This document shows positions 33,115-41,999 of a DNA stretch of 64,000 nt, one piece after another. The stretch spans positions 2,294,001-2,358,000 of the forward strand of contig NZ_CP189850.1 of assembly GCF_050271975.1 (NCBI RefSeq). Direction: 5' to 3'. The notes beneath the pieces were generated by a model. The model searched no databases. It had not been told where the DNA came from and saw only the letters and a list, made by a program, of their open reading frames with translations. Source of the DNA: Litorimonas sp947503715. Its GTDB lineage: Bacteria; Pseudomonadota; Alphaproteobacteria; Caulobacterales; Maricaulaceae. Both the position numbers and the translations under genes were made by a program. The first letter of the stretch is position 1, and every line of letters starts with the position of its first letter.

Positions 33115-33870
33115 TTAGATAACAGCGAAGCGTTGACGCGCCATTTCGGAATTTCCAAACAGCGAACGGCAGATTTCGTAATCTTCCGGCGTATCCAATT
33201 CGGACCAATCGGCACCTTTAATGTTGATTGTATCGATACGTTGTCCGGCCTGTGCCAGTCCGTGGATCGCAGACAAGAACCAGCTTTTCGTGCCGTCACG
33301 TGTCTTCATCAGGCGTTTGAGCTCATTGCGGAATGTCTTGGTACCCTCACCCATAAAGCGAAGCATGCCGATGGATTCGCCGTCAGTTTCGGTCAATGGT
33401 AACGTCTTACCAATCGCCGTCAGACGCGGCCCATCGAGCGTGACCTTCATGTCGTCGCCGTCATAATAACCCTTCTGGTCAATCGTGACGGCAATATGTG
33501 TTTTCGGTGCCGCAAGAATCGTTTGGAGCAATTCCGGTGAGAACAGCGTATCGCCGTTAATGAGAAGGAAATCTTTCTTCATCGACTTTCGTGCCATCCA
33601 GCAAGAAGCCAGATTATCTGCAACTTGGAAGAAAGGGTTATAAAGCGTTTTGACCTTCGGCCCGGATTCACGCGCATCAATTTCGGCTTTGACCATGTGG
33701 CTATTAAAGCCCGTAATGACGGTCGCTGTTTTGACCCCATGTGCGAAAAGTGTGTCCAATTGCATACCCAAAACGGTCGTATTCCCGATGGGGAGAAGAC
33801 ATTTCGGCAAATTTGTTGTCAGCGGCAGGAGGCGTGATCCGCGGCCTGCGGCGAGAATAATAGCGTGCAT
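33115..33870 (-). CDS. Sugar/alcohol-phosphate nucleotidyltransferase
   Basis: A 251-residue NTP transferase (glucose-1-phosphate thymidylyltransferase-like fold). The start MHAIILAAGRGSRLLPLT has the nucleotide-binding G-x-G-x-R, and NLPKCLLPIGNTT the conserved lysine. INGDTLF is the metal-binding region. Small enzymes like this (e.g. CTP:phosphocholine or CTP:inositol-phosphate transferases) make CDP-activated alcohols. Downstream of a HAD phosphatase and a CDP-alcohol phosphatidyltransferase, it could supply a CDP-activated head group (inference). The stop lies 43 bases before cfa. Confidence 0.82.
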   Translation of the reverse strand: MHAIILAAGRGSRLLPLTTNLPKCLLPIGNTTVLGMQLDTLFAHGVKTATVITGFNSHMVKAEIDARESGPKVKTLYNPFFQVADNLASCWMARKSMKKDFLLINGDTLFSPELLQTILAAPKTHIAVTIDQKGYYDGDDMKVTLDGPRLTAIGKTLPLTETDGESIGMLRFMGEGTKTFRNELKRLMKTRDGTKSWFLSAIHGLAQAGQRIDTINIKGADWSELDTPEDYEICRSLFGNSEMARQRFAVI

Positions 33871-33899
33871 TGAAAATCCAGCCTGTATCTTTGTCTTTT

Positions 33900-34571
33900 C
33901 TACTTAGACCAATCAACGGTTTCAAAACCATGAATGGCCGCCTCGCGAGTGAGTTTCGCATCAGCATTAACGGCCACGCCTTTGTCCGCAAATTTTAAAA
34001 CGGGCAAGTCGGAATAACTGTCTGAGTACATAGTGATATGCGCTGCCTCACGTTGGAAATCATCAAATGTTTCCAAACGTTTCGCCAGCATGTCCAATTT
34101 TCCGGGGCCATAGCAATTCTCGGAGCCAAAATAACGGGCGCATTTCCCGTCTTTCCACGCGAGTTTTGTACAGATCACCTCGTCAATGCCCAAGCGTTTG
34201 GCGATGGCTTCAACAACAATATCGGCTCCGGCGGAAGCTATGATAATTTTATCCCCGGCTGCACGATGAATATCAAGCTGTCGGACAGCCCCGGGGCGGA
34301 GGCCATTTGCAATTTCGTTATCTGCAAACTTGTCGGCTAAAGCCTCCAAAACGTCACGGCTTTGCCCAGACAGACTCCACCGTAACATACCCCGTTTGAC
34401 GGAAATGCGCTCCGTTGAACCGACCTTGTAAATCAACTGTCCAAATCCGGCTCGCGCCCATAATCCAACTAGTTTCCAAGGCATTCCTTTGACAGAAAGC
34501 GAGACATACCGCCCCCACGTCCCACGGGTCGTGATCGTCTCATCCAGATCAAAAATCGCGTAACACTTCAC
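33900..34571 (-). CDS. HAD-IB family phosphatase
   Basis: A 223-residue SerB-like HAD phosphatase. Motif I is AIFDLDETITTRGTW (nucleophile DxDxT with E in the DETIT variant), motif II is IASAGAD, and motif III is TMYSDSYSDLPVLKFAD. The alpha-helical cap follows motif I. Relatives include phosphoserine phosphatases and phosphatases of phospholipid intermediates. It starts one base after the stop of the flippase fusion gene and so is probably translated in step. A likely role is trimming a phosphate from a lipid head group; the substrate is not known. Confidence 0.8.
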   Translation of the reverse strand: MKCYAIFDLDETITTRGTWGRYVSLSVKGMPWKLVGLWARAGFGQLIYKVGSTERISVKRGMLRWSLSGQSRDVLEALADKFADNEIANGLRPGAVRQLDIHRAAGDKIIIASAGADIVVEAIAKRLGIDEVICTKLAWKDGKCARYFGSENCYGPGKLDMLAKRLETFDDFQREAAHITMYSDSYSDLPVLKFADKGVAVNADAKLTREAAIHGFETVDWSK

Positions 34572-37076
34572 CTACGCGTCCATCCAGCTCGCGAGGGGGC
34601 GTTTGGCGAGAAGGCCCGCGATCAATGTACAGAAATTGGCGAAAATACAGATCCAAGTCCACGCCGCAATCAGGAGGAACGCCCAATAACCTGCACCCGC
34701 AAAGACCACTGTAAGCATTATCCCGATCATCATAATGAACGTATTCGGGTTTCTTCGTGCGATGAAGAACCGAAGACCGGAATTAAAACGCGTCCAGACG
34801 TGAATATGAAATCCGTGCTGGCGCATAAAGATACCTTCAATCACGCGGTCCACGACATAGCCCACCCAAATCGCAAGCAGCGCGATAAAGAGCGGGTCGG
34901 ACATTTGATACGTTCCGCCCAAACCGATCATCCACGCCCAGTACCAGAAGGGTGGATGGACGAGATCAATCCCGTGGTCATAAATATTGCCCCAATAGGA
35001 ATAGGTCATGGTCGTCCGCGCCAGCTTCCCATCAACCGTGTCCAAGAAGGTCATCGTCCAGCCACACAGGAAACCCAGCGCCCAGAATTCATTCCAGAAG
35101 AACCATGTCGCCGCCAGCATCAGGAAGAAACCAACAGTCGTCACCTGATTGGGAGAAAGGCGCAGCCAAGCGCAGAACCGCGTGACATAAAAAGCCGGAA
35201 CCGGCCAAAACCACTTCGTCACGAAATCGGTAATGCCTTTGTAAGAGGACTTAAACTGACGCCGCATAATATCGAGGATAGGTGTCTCGTTCGTATCCAA
35301 CACATAGGGCGCCTCCTGCTTGCGCAGGGATTTGATATAACCGTCATTCACGTCGGAGGGGGCCGCGACAACGAAGTCTTCCCCTGCAAGTGCGTCAACC
35401 GTATTGCCGATGAAGCGCTCTGCCTCTGCCTGCGTAGCTGTAGAGAGACTGACGATCACACCGTTCTCTACGAGGGCCGTTCGTTCCGTCTTCGCAAAAG
35501 ACTTGGACAGTTCTGCGGACATAATCCAGTCGACATGGTGCCAAATGCCTTGATCATTCACCTCAAGTGGAAGCGTGACATCCGCACCCGCTTTCTTGAA
35601 CGCCCTGACCTGCCATTCCTTCAGGGGCAACCCCCAAATCTTGGCATCGGTTTCACCGATCAGGCCGAATCCCGGCGCTGTATTTTCCATTGCTGTTTCC
35701 GCTCCATGTGTTCGGGCTACGACTTTATCTAAAGCTTGTTTGGCAAGGAAGAGCAGAAGCCCGACCGCCACAAGATTTCCGGCAATCGCCGCCCATCCCG
35801 GTGCCATATGACCGATTGTAAAACTCAGGATGAAAAACGAAACAATATAAACGAAAACCCCTGCCCCGCGCGCGTAAATCGCGCGTTCGGGATGATCCGT
35901 TGCATAAAGGACCGGGTAGAGAGGCGCCGCCATACCTAAGAGAGCTGCCGCAGGAACCAGTAAACTCGCAAGCGGCGCAGACTCGATATAATCCTGTGGT
36001 AGGAAAGACCCCAATAAACCACCCAAGAAGAGCCATATGAACAGGGAAACTGTGAGGCCGAAAACCAGTAATATAACGGCTGTTTTAATGACCAGCCGCC
36101 AAATCTTGGCCGCCTCTCCCATCGTGACCATTTTCGCCAATTCCGGATAAATAACTTGATCGAGGAGCTTAAACCCTTCGGAAAGAAGCTTCGCAATCTC
36201 TTCTGCAATGCGGTAAATCGAAACCCAACCCGCCCCGAACACTGCCATAACAAGCAGCACTGGAAGGTGAACATTTGAAGCGGCGAGTGTCGAGTCGATA
36301 TTTGCCTTAATCACGAAGGGCCAAACGCCCTTGCGCGGATTCAGAATATTCGATTTCGCCCTTAGAACAGGTTTCAACAATCGCCGTTTCCGCAGCTCAA
36401 TCGCGGCGAGAAGTGGCATCGTCAGATAATCTGCCAGTGAGCCGATGAACCAAGCAAGTAAGAAACCTTCCAGGCCCGCGCCTAATTGCGCAGCAATAAC
36501 GACGCCGACAAAGCGAACCGCCGGCATAATAACGCCGTGCCACGCCAGAACGTCAAAACGGTCAAAAAGACGGAAGACACCTATCGATGTGCCGCGATGG
36601 CGCAGGAGTAGCAGTAAGGAGTAGAAAATAACAAGTGTCTGCAATGTGCGAATATCAACAGACTGCCCGTCACGCTGGAACAGAGCTGGGAAACTTTCCG
36701 CAATGAAAACAACAAGCCAGAAACAGCAGACAGCCCCGATAAAGGCGACGATCGCCGACAATATATCAAGCTTATAACCAAATTGCAGAAGCCGCGCGAG
36801 GCCCGTCGCATCATCATTTTTGACATCATCCATGCCAAACCGAATGATCGTTTGCCATGCCTGAAACGTCGCGAGTTGTGCGAAGAAAAGGTGATAGGCG
36901 TGAATAAAAAGGATAACACCCAAGGCCGCCACACTGAGGAATTTTGCCGCAATCAAAAGACTGCCAAGACCCAATAAGACTGACAGCACTTTTGAACCGA
37001 CCATCAGCCCCGTATTGGCGGCGATACGCTTGCCGACGGAGTCAGTTGAAGCAACGGTCAGATTAGGCGATGTCAT
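34572..37076 (-). CDS. Fusion of polysaccharide-type flippase and CDP-alcohol phosphatidyltransferase
   Basis: An 834-residue inner-membrane protein with three parts. About 1-450: a MOP-superfamily flippase with roughly 12 membrane helices (ANTGLMVGSKVLSVLLG onward). About 460-600: a soluble linker (FGLIGETDAKIWGLPLKEWQ ...) that looks like a worn nucleotidyltransferase domain. From about 610: a CDP-alcohol phosphatidyltransferase with the complete motif DTVDGKLAR, eight residues, G, then DHGID (DxxDGxxAR...GxxxDxxxD). So it may both move a lipid carrier and attach a phospho-head group. The ATG at 37076 overlaps the upstream stop (TGATG); a GTG one codon earlier is possible. Middle-domain identity is tentative. 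Confidence 0.8.
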   Translation of the reverse strand: MTSPNLTVASTDSVGKRIAANTGLMVGSKVLSVLLGLGSLLIAAKFLSVAALGVILFIHAYHLFFAQLATFQAWQTIIRFGMDDVKNDDATGLARLLQFGYKLDILSAIVAFIGAVCCFWLVVFIAESFPALFQRDGQSVDIRTLQTLVIFYSLLLLLRHRGTSIGVFRLFDRFDVLAWHGVIMPAVRFVGVVIAAQLGAGLEGFLLAWFIGSLADYLTMPLLAAIELRKRRLLKPVLRAKSNILNPRKGVWPFVIKANIDSTLAASNVHLPVLLVMAVFGAGWVSIYRIAEEIAKLLSEGFKLLDQVIYPELAKMVTMGEAAKIWRLVIKTAVILLVFGLTVSLFIWLFLGGLLGSFLPQDYIESAPLASLLVPAAALLGMAAPLYPVLYATDHPERAIYARGAGVFVYIVSFFILSFTIGHMAPGWAAIAGNLVAVGLLLFLAKQALDKVVARTHGAETAMENTAPGFGLIGETDAKIWGLPLKEWQVRAFKKAGADVTLPLEVNDQGIWHHVDWIMSAELSKSFAKTERTALVENGVIVSLSTATQAEAERFIGNTVDALAGEDFVVAAPSDVNDGYIKSLRKQEAPYVLDTNETPILDIMRRQFKSSYKGITDFVTKWFWPVPAFYVTRFCAWLRLSPNQVTTVGFFLMLAATWFFWNEFWALGFLCGWTMTFLDTVDGKLARTTMTYSYWGNIYDHGIDLVHPPFWYWAWMIGLGGTYQMSDPLFIALLAIWVGYVVDRVIEGIFMRQHGFHIHVWTRFNSGLRFFIARRNPNTFIMMIGIMLTVVFAGAGYWAFLLIAAWTWICIFANFCTLIAGLLAKRPLASWMDA

Positions 37077-37813
37077 CACTGACGGTCTGCCAAAATCTGC
37101 TCAACCAGTTCGAGGTCGGACGGTTTATCAACGTCAATCGCAGCTTCGGCAAATGGGATCAGAACTGGGGCCGCCGTAATGCCGATGCGGCCTGCGGCAT
37201 ATTCAAAGGCGCCGCCCAAAGACAACCGCCCCGCCGCGAATTTGATCCCGATACCGACCCCGACTTTTTTGGCCAATTTGAGCGGGTTTTTGCGCAAATG
37301 CTGAACCGACTGCCAGAATGCGATGGCTTTTAGGCCGTCCTCATTCGCAATATAAAAGAGGTTGCACCCCGATACGGCGTAGTCAGAAAAGCGGAGATAG
37401 GTCCGTTTCGTCGTTGGATATTCAGCTTGAATAACCTCTTCTGTCGCGAGACCAACACAAATATCTGTCCCTTCGGCCACGGCTCCGGAAACAAACGCTT
37501 CAACCATTTCGGGTGCCAGAAGCGCATGATCACAAGTCGTCACAAGGCAGGGATAGGTATCAATGTCTTCTAACCCCAAAAGGACACTATCCGCAGGTCC
37601 CTCGCCGCTGGGCACTTCTGTCAAGTCACTGCCCGAATAGCCGGAGATATGAGGTGTCGGCATATTTGCGTCGGACAGCGCCGTACGAACACGGTCCAAC
37701 ATAGAAATGCCCGCCACAGAAATTTCCGCCTTGTGCGATACGCCCTTCGCCTCACAAAGCGGATCTACCACGCCTGCACGCTGCCCTGCCAAAATGAGAA
37801 CGCTTGCGACCAT
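37076..37813 (-). CDS. MobA-like nucleotidyltransferase
   Basis: A 245-residue protein of the MobA/NTP-transferase fold. The N-terminus is VASVLILAGQRAGVVDPLCE, with the LAGQR version of the nucleotide-binding loop, and VTTCDHALLAPEMV is the metal-binding region. A C-terminal beta/alpha extension carries FAEAAIDVDKPSDLELVE, the usual end of such enzymes. The start was set at ATG 37813, one base after the ceramide synthase stop; the frame is open further upstream inside that gene. The product would activate a small phosphate-containing group as a CDP- or UDP-derivative. Substrate unknown. Confidence 0.78.
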   Translation of the reverse strand: MVASVLILAGQRAGVVDPLCEAKGVSHKAEISVAGISMLDRVRTALSDANMPTPHISGYSGSDLTEVPSGEGPADSVLLGLEDIDTYPCLVTTCDHALLAPEMVEAFVSGAVAEGTDICVGLATEEVIQAEYPTTKRTYLRFSDYAVSGCNLFYIANEDGLKAIAFWQSVQHLRKNPLKLAKKVGVGIGIKFAAGRLSLGGAFEYAAGRIGITAAPVLIPFAEAAIDVDKPSDLELVEQILADRQ

Positions 37814-37814
37814 G

Positions 37815-38969
37815 TCAGCCGATCCGTTTTTCATACATGCGGTAAGTTTTATAAGGCACGGCGCTGGCTTGCTCACAAATTGAAATCATGCCGTCATTAT
37901 CCTCGAGAATCCAAGACAGCTCGCAATAGGTATAGCCCTTTTGGCGCGCGGCTTCGAACACAGTTTCGCACAGAGCTGCAACAAGTCCGAGCCCCTTGCG
38001 CGTGCCGTGATGTTTTGTACGGAGTCCCATCAGCGGCACCCGCGCCTGTTTCGCCTTCCCAGACTTTAGACGGTAAATAAGCTTGGCCCAATTGAACGGG
38101 AAGAGTTTCCCATCAAAGCCCTTTGCCAATTCGTTCAAGTCCGGAATCAGGCAGATAAAAGCGGCGGGCTCCCCGTCAATCTCGCCTATATAAAAACAAT
38201 CCGAAGCAATGAGCGGTTTCATCTCTTTGGCGAGGTGCTGGATAGCGTCATCCGGGAATTCTAGGAATCCCCAATTATTGCCCCACGCATCGTTGAAGAT
38301 GCTCATGGCCAATTCGATATCGCGCGTGAAATTCTTTGGATCGAGTTTCCGCCAGCTTACGGCTTTGGACTTGGTCGCATAATCAACCATCATGCGTGTC
38401 ACTTTCGGGCGCGGATATCCGGCGTGTAAATCCGCTTGAAAGGCGTACATATCAATCGCTTTGGCATAACCAGCCGTCTCGACCATGTCTTGATAATAGG
38501 GTTTGCCATATGACATCAGGACGACATTGGGACTATCAAACCCTTCAACAAGGAGGCCGACCTCCTCATTCACGCCCCATTGCGCAGGGCCGACCAATCG
38601 CTTTCGGCCTTTGTCTTTGGCCCATTCATCGGCCCTATTGAGGAGCATTTTGCCGAGTTCCGGATCATTTTCGCAATCAAAATAGCCAAAAAAGGCTGTT
38701 TCAACATCGTGCTGTCGATCATGGGCGGGATTTGTAAAAACCGCAATCCGGCCAATAATCGCGTCTCCTCTAACCGCTAGAAATAACGAGCGGTCCAAGT
38801 CTTTCGCAGCTGGATTCTTTACAGGGTCTAGCTGCTCTTTGCGCTCCAACCTTAATGGCGGCGCCCAACTCGGATCCCCCCGATAAAGATCATAGGGCAA
38901 GTCTAGGAATTGCTGGACCTGCGCCTTTGTTTGAACGGAGACGATTTTGATGTCGGCATTGGTCGGCAA
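37815..38969 (-). CDS. GNAT-like acyltransferase, candidate bacterial ceramide synthase (bCerS)
   Basis: A 384-residue protein with a GNAT-type fold: an N-terminal 'FLDLPYDLYRGDPSWAPPL' entry, 'FLAVRGDAIIGRIAVF', a family-typical 'GFDSPNVVLMSYGKPYY', and 'GLRTKHHGTRKGLGLVAALCETVF' in the acyl-CoA-binding part. This length and pattern match the Caulobacter N-acyltransferase (cc_1154), previously mis-annotated as a dATP pyrophosphohydrolase-like gene and shown to be needed for ceramide synthesis. It would N-acylate a long-chain base. It heads a seven-gene leftward operon, and serine palmitoyltransferase lies 6 kb away. Assignment is by recall of the family, not alignment. Confidence 0.75.
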   Translation of the reverse strand: MPTNADIKIVSVQTKAQVQQFLDLPYDLYRGDPSWAPPLRLERKEQLDPVKNPAAKDLDRSLFLAVRGDAIIGRIAVFTNPAHDRQHDVETAFFGYFDCENDPELGKMLLNRADEWAKDKGRKRLVGPAQWGVNEEVGLLVEGFDSPNVVLMSYGKPYYQDMVETAGYAKAIDMYAFQADLHAGYPRPKVTRMMVDYATKSKAVSWRKLDPKNFTRDIELAMSIFNDAWGNNWGFLEFPDDAIQHLAKEMKPLIASDCFYIGEIDGEPAAFICLIPDLNELAKGFDGKLFPFNWAKLIYRLKSGKAKQARVPLMGLRTKHHGTRKGLGLVAALCETVFEAARQKGYTYCELSWILEDNDGMISICEQASAVPYKTYRMYEKRIG

Positions 38970-39016
38970 TGCGATTCCCCCGCATCATTAAAAGTCCTGC
39001 AGGTATCGAATCCCTG

Positions 39017-39583
39017 TCAGGAAAGGTCAACCAGATGGATGTCGATGTCGACGCCCTCCATCGGGACGTCAAATCCTGTCTCAGAGAATTTTGGAAGCCT
39101 TAGGGATTTGATTTCAGGGTTGTTTGACAAACCATAAGGCTCTTTGGGCTTAAAATTCCAAGCCTTTTTCAACCGGCGATCTCCGTCCTTATCGTGATAG
39201 CCGACGAGTGCATACTCGCCGGGCAGAGGCAGATTGATACAGACTTTGACGGAACCGTCCTCTGCTGGAACACGAATACGGCGAAGTTTTCCTTTTTTCT
39301 TGAGAAAATCGCGCTCGCCAAACAGTTCTACCTTCACCATTCCAACTTTGGAGACATTGTGAATGGTGGCCCGAATCTGCAGAGCGCCCGGCACGCACGT
39401 GTCGGCTTTGTCTCGAGGATAGAGTTCTAAGCCGCGCTCCACACCTATTTCAGATAAGGTTTCTCGGAACTCATCATTGTCATCAGACCCATTATCCTGC
39501 GCGACCGCAAAACCGGCCGAGCCCATCATGCTCAAGATGACGAAAGCTTTAGACAGTTTTCTCATGTAGGCATTTGATTTCAC
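39017..39583 (-). CDS. DUF2141 family periplasmic protein
   Basis: A 188-residue secreted protein with a signal peptide (KAFVILSMMGSAGFAVAQ, cleaved after about residue 29). It has a DUF2141-like beta domain: 'VELFGERDFLKKKGK', 'VCINLPLPGEYALVGYHDKDGDRRL', 'EPYGLSNN'. The start used is a GTG at 39583 with AAGGAA upstream; an ATG six codons later is an alternative. It lies 47 bases upstream of the ceramide synthase gene in the same direction, so it could be the first gene of that operon. The function of DUF2141 is unknown; periplasmic lipid handling would fit the context. Confidence 0.72.
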   Translation of the reverse strand: MKSNAYMRKLSKAFVILSMMGSAGFAVAQDNGSDDNDEFRETLSEIGVERGLELYPRDKADTCVPGALQIRATIHNVSKVGMVKVELFGERDFLKKKGKLRRIRVPAEDGSVKVCINLPLPGEYALVGYHDKDGDRRLKKAWNFKPKEPYGLSNNPEIKSLRLPKFSETGFDVPMEGVDIDIHLVDLS

Positions 39584-39683
39584 GACGGTGTTTCCTTAAG
39601 CCTCACTGAACCCAAAAAAGGTCCTTAACAGCCATATGGGAAACGATTCCTCTGTCGTAAAGGCGTAATCACAGACCTGTCAT

Positions 39684-40919
39684 ATGGGCCGATTGAACCG
39701 ATATATCCTGAAAAAAGCCTCGACAAGTGTCGGTGGGCTGGTCGTTTTCGCCTGTTGCGTTCTGCTAATGGAACGCCTGTTACGTATTTTCGAAATTGTT
39801 ACAAATTCGACAAATCCTGCTTCTGACGCGACAAATATGATCGTGAACCTCCTGCCCTATTATCTCGGCATGGCGGTTCCGATGGCGTTGCTACTTGGCA
39901 CAATCATCACGGTGGACCGCTTGTCAAAGTCGTCTGAATTGACCGCGGCTCTTGGTGCAGGCGTATCTCTTTTCCATATGACAAAGCCGTTCTTATGGCT
40001 CGCAATTTTCCTTGCAGGCCTGACCATGTTTATCGAAGGCTATATGCAGCCTGTTGGACGGTATAATTATCGCCAGGTTCTTCACGTCGTGAAACAGCAG
40101 AGTTTTACGGCGGCCTTACGAGAAGGCACGTTTACGGAAGTCTTAGACCGTACTTTTTTTGCGGGCACAGATTCGCCTGATGGCTCCATCGGACCAATCT
40201 TCATTTACGAAATGGTGGATGATGTGAACGCGAACGGAGAGCCCGTCAAAGGCTATCGCATTACAACGGCGGGCAAAGGCGAAATTACAATTCGCGATAA
40301 AGTCGATAATGCAAAAACAGGCGCACCCGTTTTGAACCTTGCAGAAGGGCGCGGTTTTCAAGTTTTGAATAGCACACTTTCGGGACAACTTGAATTCGGC
40401 GAGTTGACTGTTGCGGGCGCGACGAGTGAGACGGAATATCGCGTACGCGGTGATGATGAGCGGGAAATGACATCACTGGAGCTCTTTGCGAACCGTAAAG
40501 GTTCTGCTACCTCAAATATTGATCAAAACACAAATAACGCAGCGCTTCACCTTCGCGTTTCCAAAGCCGTCCTTCTGATTTTACTTCCCTTCATCGCCGT
40601 GCCCTTCGGCCTGAACTACGGCCGAAACCCCTCCTCTGCCGGAATTTTTGTTGGCGTGGTCTTTCTGGTCTCACTTCAAAAAGCACTGGAATTTGGACAG
40701 TCATTGGGGGCGGCTGGAAAAATCCCGCCTTGGCTCGGCATTTGGGGGATTATTGGTGTCGTCGCGATCTTCGCCTTCTTCCTGTTTTGGAAAAGCGCCT
40801 ATAAAATGGGTCAGCCGCCTCTCACCTCATTCTCGCATTGGGTGGGACACATCAAAGGCGAGCTGCTTGGTGCGCTTAAGAAACTGACCCGCGACCGAAG
40901 GATCCCACAGGATGTATAG
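39684..40919 (+). CDS. lptF: LptF-family permease
   Basis: A 411-residue inner-membrane protein of the LptF/LptG (YjgP/YjgQ) family. Six helices are split by a periplasmic domain: RYILKKASTSVGGLVVFACCVLLM, YYLGMAVPMALLLGTIITV, then about 170 periplasmic residues, then KAVLLILLPFIAVPFG and LGIWGIIGVVAIFAFFLF. Lpt permeases extract lipopolysaccharide from the inner membrane with LptB. This copy begins a rightward operon with lptG, a lipid kinase and a Tam41-like gene, and there is no lptD/surA/ksgA nearby. It diverges from the DUF2141 gene across about 100 bases. It could be a dedicated sphingolipid exporter. Confidence 0.88.
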   Translation: MGRLNRYILKKASTSVGGLVVFACCVLLMERLLRIFEIVTNSTNPASDATNMIVNLLPYYLGMAVPMALLLGTIITVDRLSKSSELTAALGAGVSLFHMTKPFLWLAIFLAGLTMFIEGYMQPVGRYNYRQVLHVVKQQSFTAALREGTFTEVLDRTFFAGTDSPDGSIGPIFIYEMVDDVNANGEPVKGYRITTAGKGEITIRDKVDNAKTGAPVLNLAEGRGFQVLNSTLSGQLEFGELTVAGATSETEYRVRGDDEREMTSLELFANRKGSATSNIDQNTNNAALHLRVSKAVLLILLPFIAVPFGLNYGRNPSSAGIFVGVVFLVSLQKALEFGQSLGAAGKIPPWLGIWGIIGVVAIFAFFLFWKSAYKMGQPPLTSFSHWVGHIKGELLGALKKLTRDRRIPQDV

Positions 40920-41991
40920 GTTTGGCCTCTACATATCGAAGACTTTTCTCTTCACATGGCTGACCGTCGTCTTTGGGTTTCTAACATTGATCGGCCTGCT
41001 CGACAGTCTCGCGAATGGCGGAGATATTGTCGCCGATGGCAGTGGTTTTGCAGGAACGTTCAAATATATGTTTCTGCGCGCCCCTGTGATTTTTGACCGT
41101 ATCTTTGTCTTCACCCTCGTCGTCGCAATCCTATTGACCTTCGTTAAACTCATCCGGCAACATGAGTTGGTTGCCCTGCTTGGCTTTGGCATATCCGCCA
41201 CAAAGCAAGTCTGGCTGATGACGCCCGCCGTTGTCGGTGCGGCTATCATGTCGGTCATCTTTATCGACCTCGCCATGGCCCCCGCCGTTCGTTCATTACA
41301 AGCTTGGGGGATTGGCGAATATAAGGTGAAAAATATAACGGCGGAAAACCCGCTCTGGCTGGAAGATCGTGGTCGTATCGTGCGGGCCACAGACCGCCTT
41401 GGTTATAATAGTCTTGGTAATCTCAAGTTCTTCTTCCGAAGCGAAACCGGAGAAGTCGAACGCATTTGGCATGCCGAAAAGGCGGATTATCAAGACCCCA
41501 ACTGGCTGTTGACTAATGTCGAGCAACTGGATGTCAAAGACGCGGACGGGGAGTCGCGAGAGCTTCGACCCGTCGCAGGAACGCGGGTTTGGGAAACGCG
41601 ACAAACACCCACATCAATCGCCCGCCTCGCCGCAGAGCCGCGGGACCTCTCATTGTCCGAAATGCGGAATTTCTCCAAACGCGGCAATAGCGGGTCAAAA
41701 CCAAGCTTTGCTTATAAATTCTGGCACGCACACCGTCTCACACGTCCCCTCGCCGCTTTCATATTGCTCATTGCCTGTGCTGCTCTCATGCAGCGGACAG
41801 GCCGTGAAGATACGGGCGACAAGACACTCATCATCGGCATTACGATGGGTTTTGTATTCCTCATCATTGACGGCGCGATGGCGACCTTTGCGGCGTCGGG
41901 CGGGATGGGTGTCCTACCCGCGATTGCGATACCACTGCTTCTCTTTGGAGTTACGGGCGCATATCTTCTGTTGAAAACAGAAAGTCTGTAA
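40912..41991 (+). CDS. lptG: LptG-family permease
   Basis: A 359-residue partner of LptF with the same layout: an N-terminal helix pair (TFLFTWLTVVFGFLTLIGLL, IFDRIFVFTLVVAILLTF), periplasmic domain, and three C-terminal helices (LAAFILLIACAALMQ, IIGITMGFVFLIIDGAM, PAIAIPLLLFGVTGAYLLL). Start ATG overlaps the lptF stop by 8 bases, so it is translated in step. With an LptB2 ATPase (not in this window) it would form a complex that extracts lipids. Eight bases separate it from the following lipid kinase gene. Confidence 0.88.
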   Translation: MYRFGLYISKTFLFTWLTVVFGFLTLIGLLDSLANGGDIVADGSGFAGTFKYMFLRAPVIFDRIFVFTLVVAILLTFVKLIRQHELVALLGFGISATKQVWLMTPAVVGAAIMSVIFIDLAMAPAVRSLQAWGIGEYKVKNITAENPLWLEDRGRIVRATDRLGYNSLGNLKFFFRSETGEVERIWHAEKADYQDPNWLLTNVEQLDVKDADGESRELRPVAGTRVWETRQTPTSIARLAAEPRDLSLSEMRNFSKRGNSGSKPSFAYKFWHAHRLTRPLAAFILLIACAALMQRTGREDTGDKTLIIGITMGFVFLIIDGAMATFAASGGMGVLPAIAIPLLLFGVTGAYLLLKTESL

Positions 41992-41999
41992 ACTTCGCT

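Noticed and set aside
34800..35732. 310-codon plus-strand frame opposite the flippase fusion
   Set aside because: Antisense shadow of a membrane protein gene; composition rich in Arg/Pro/His with no motif.
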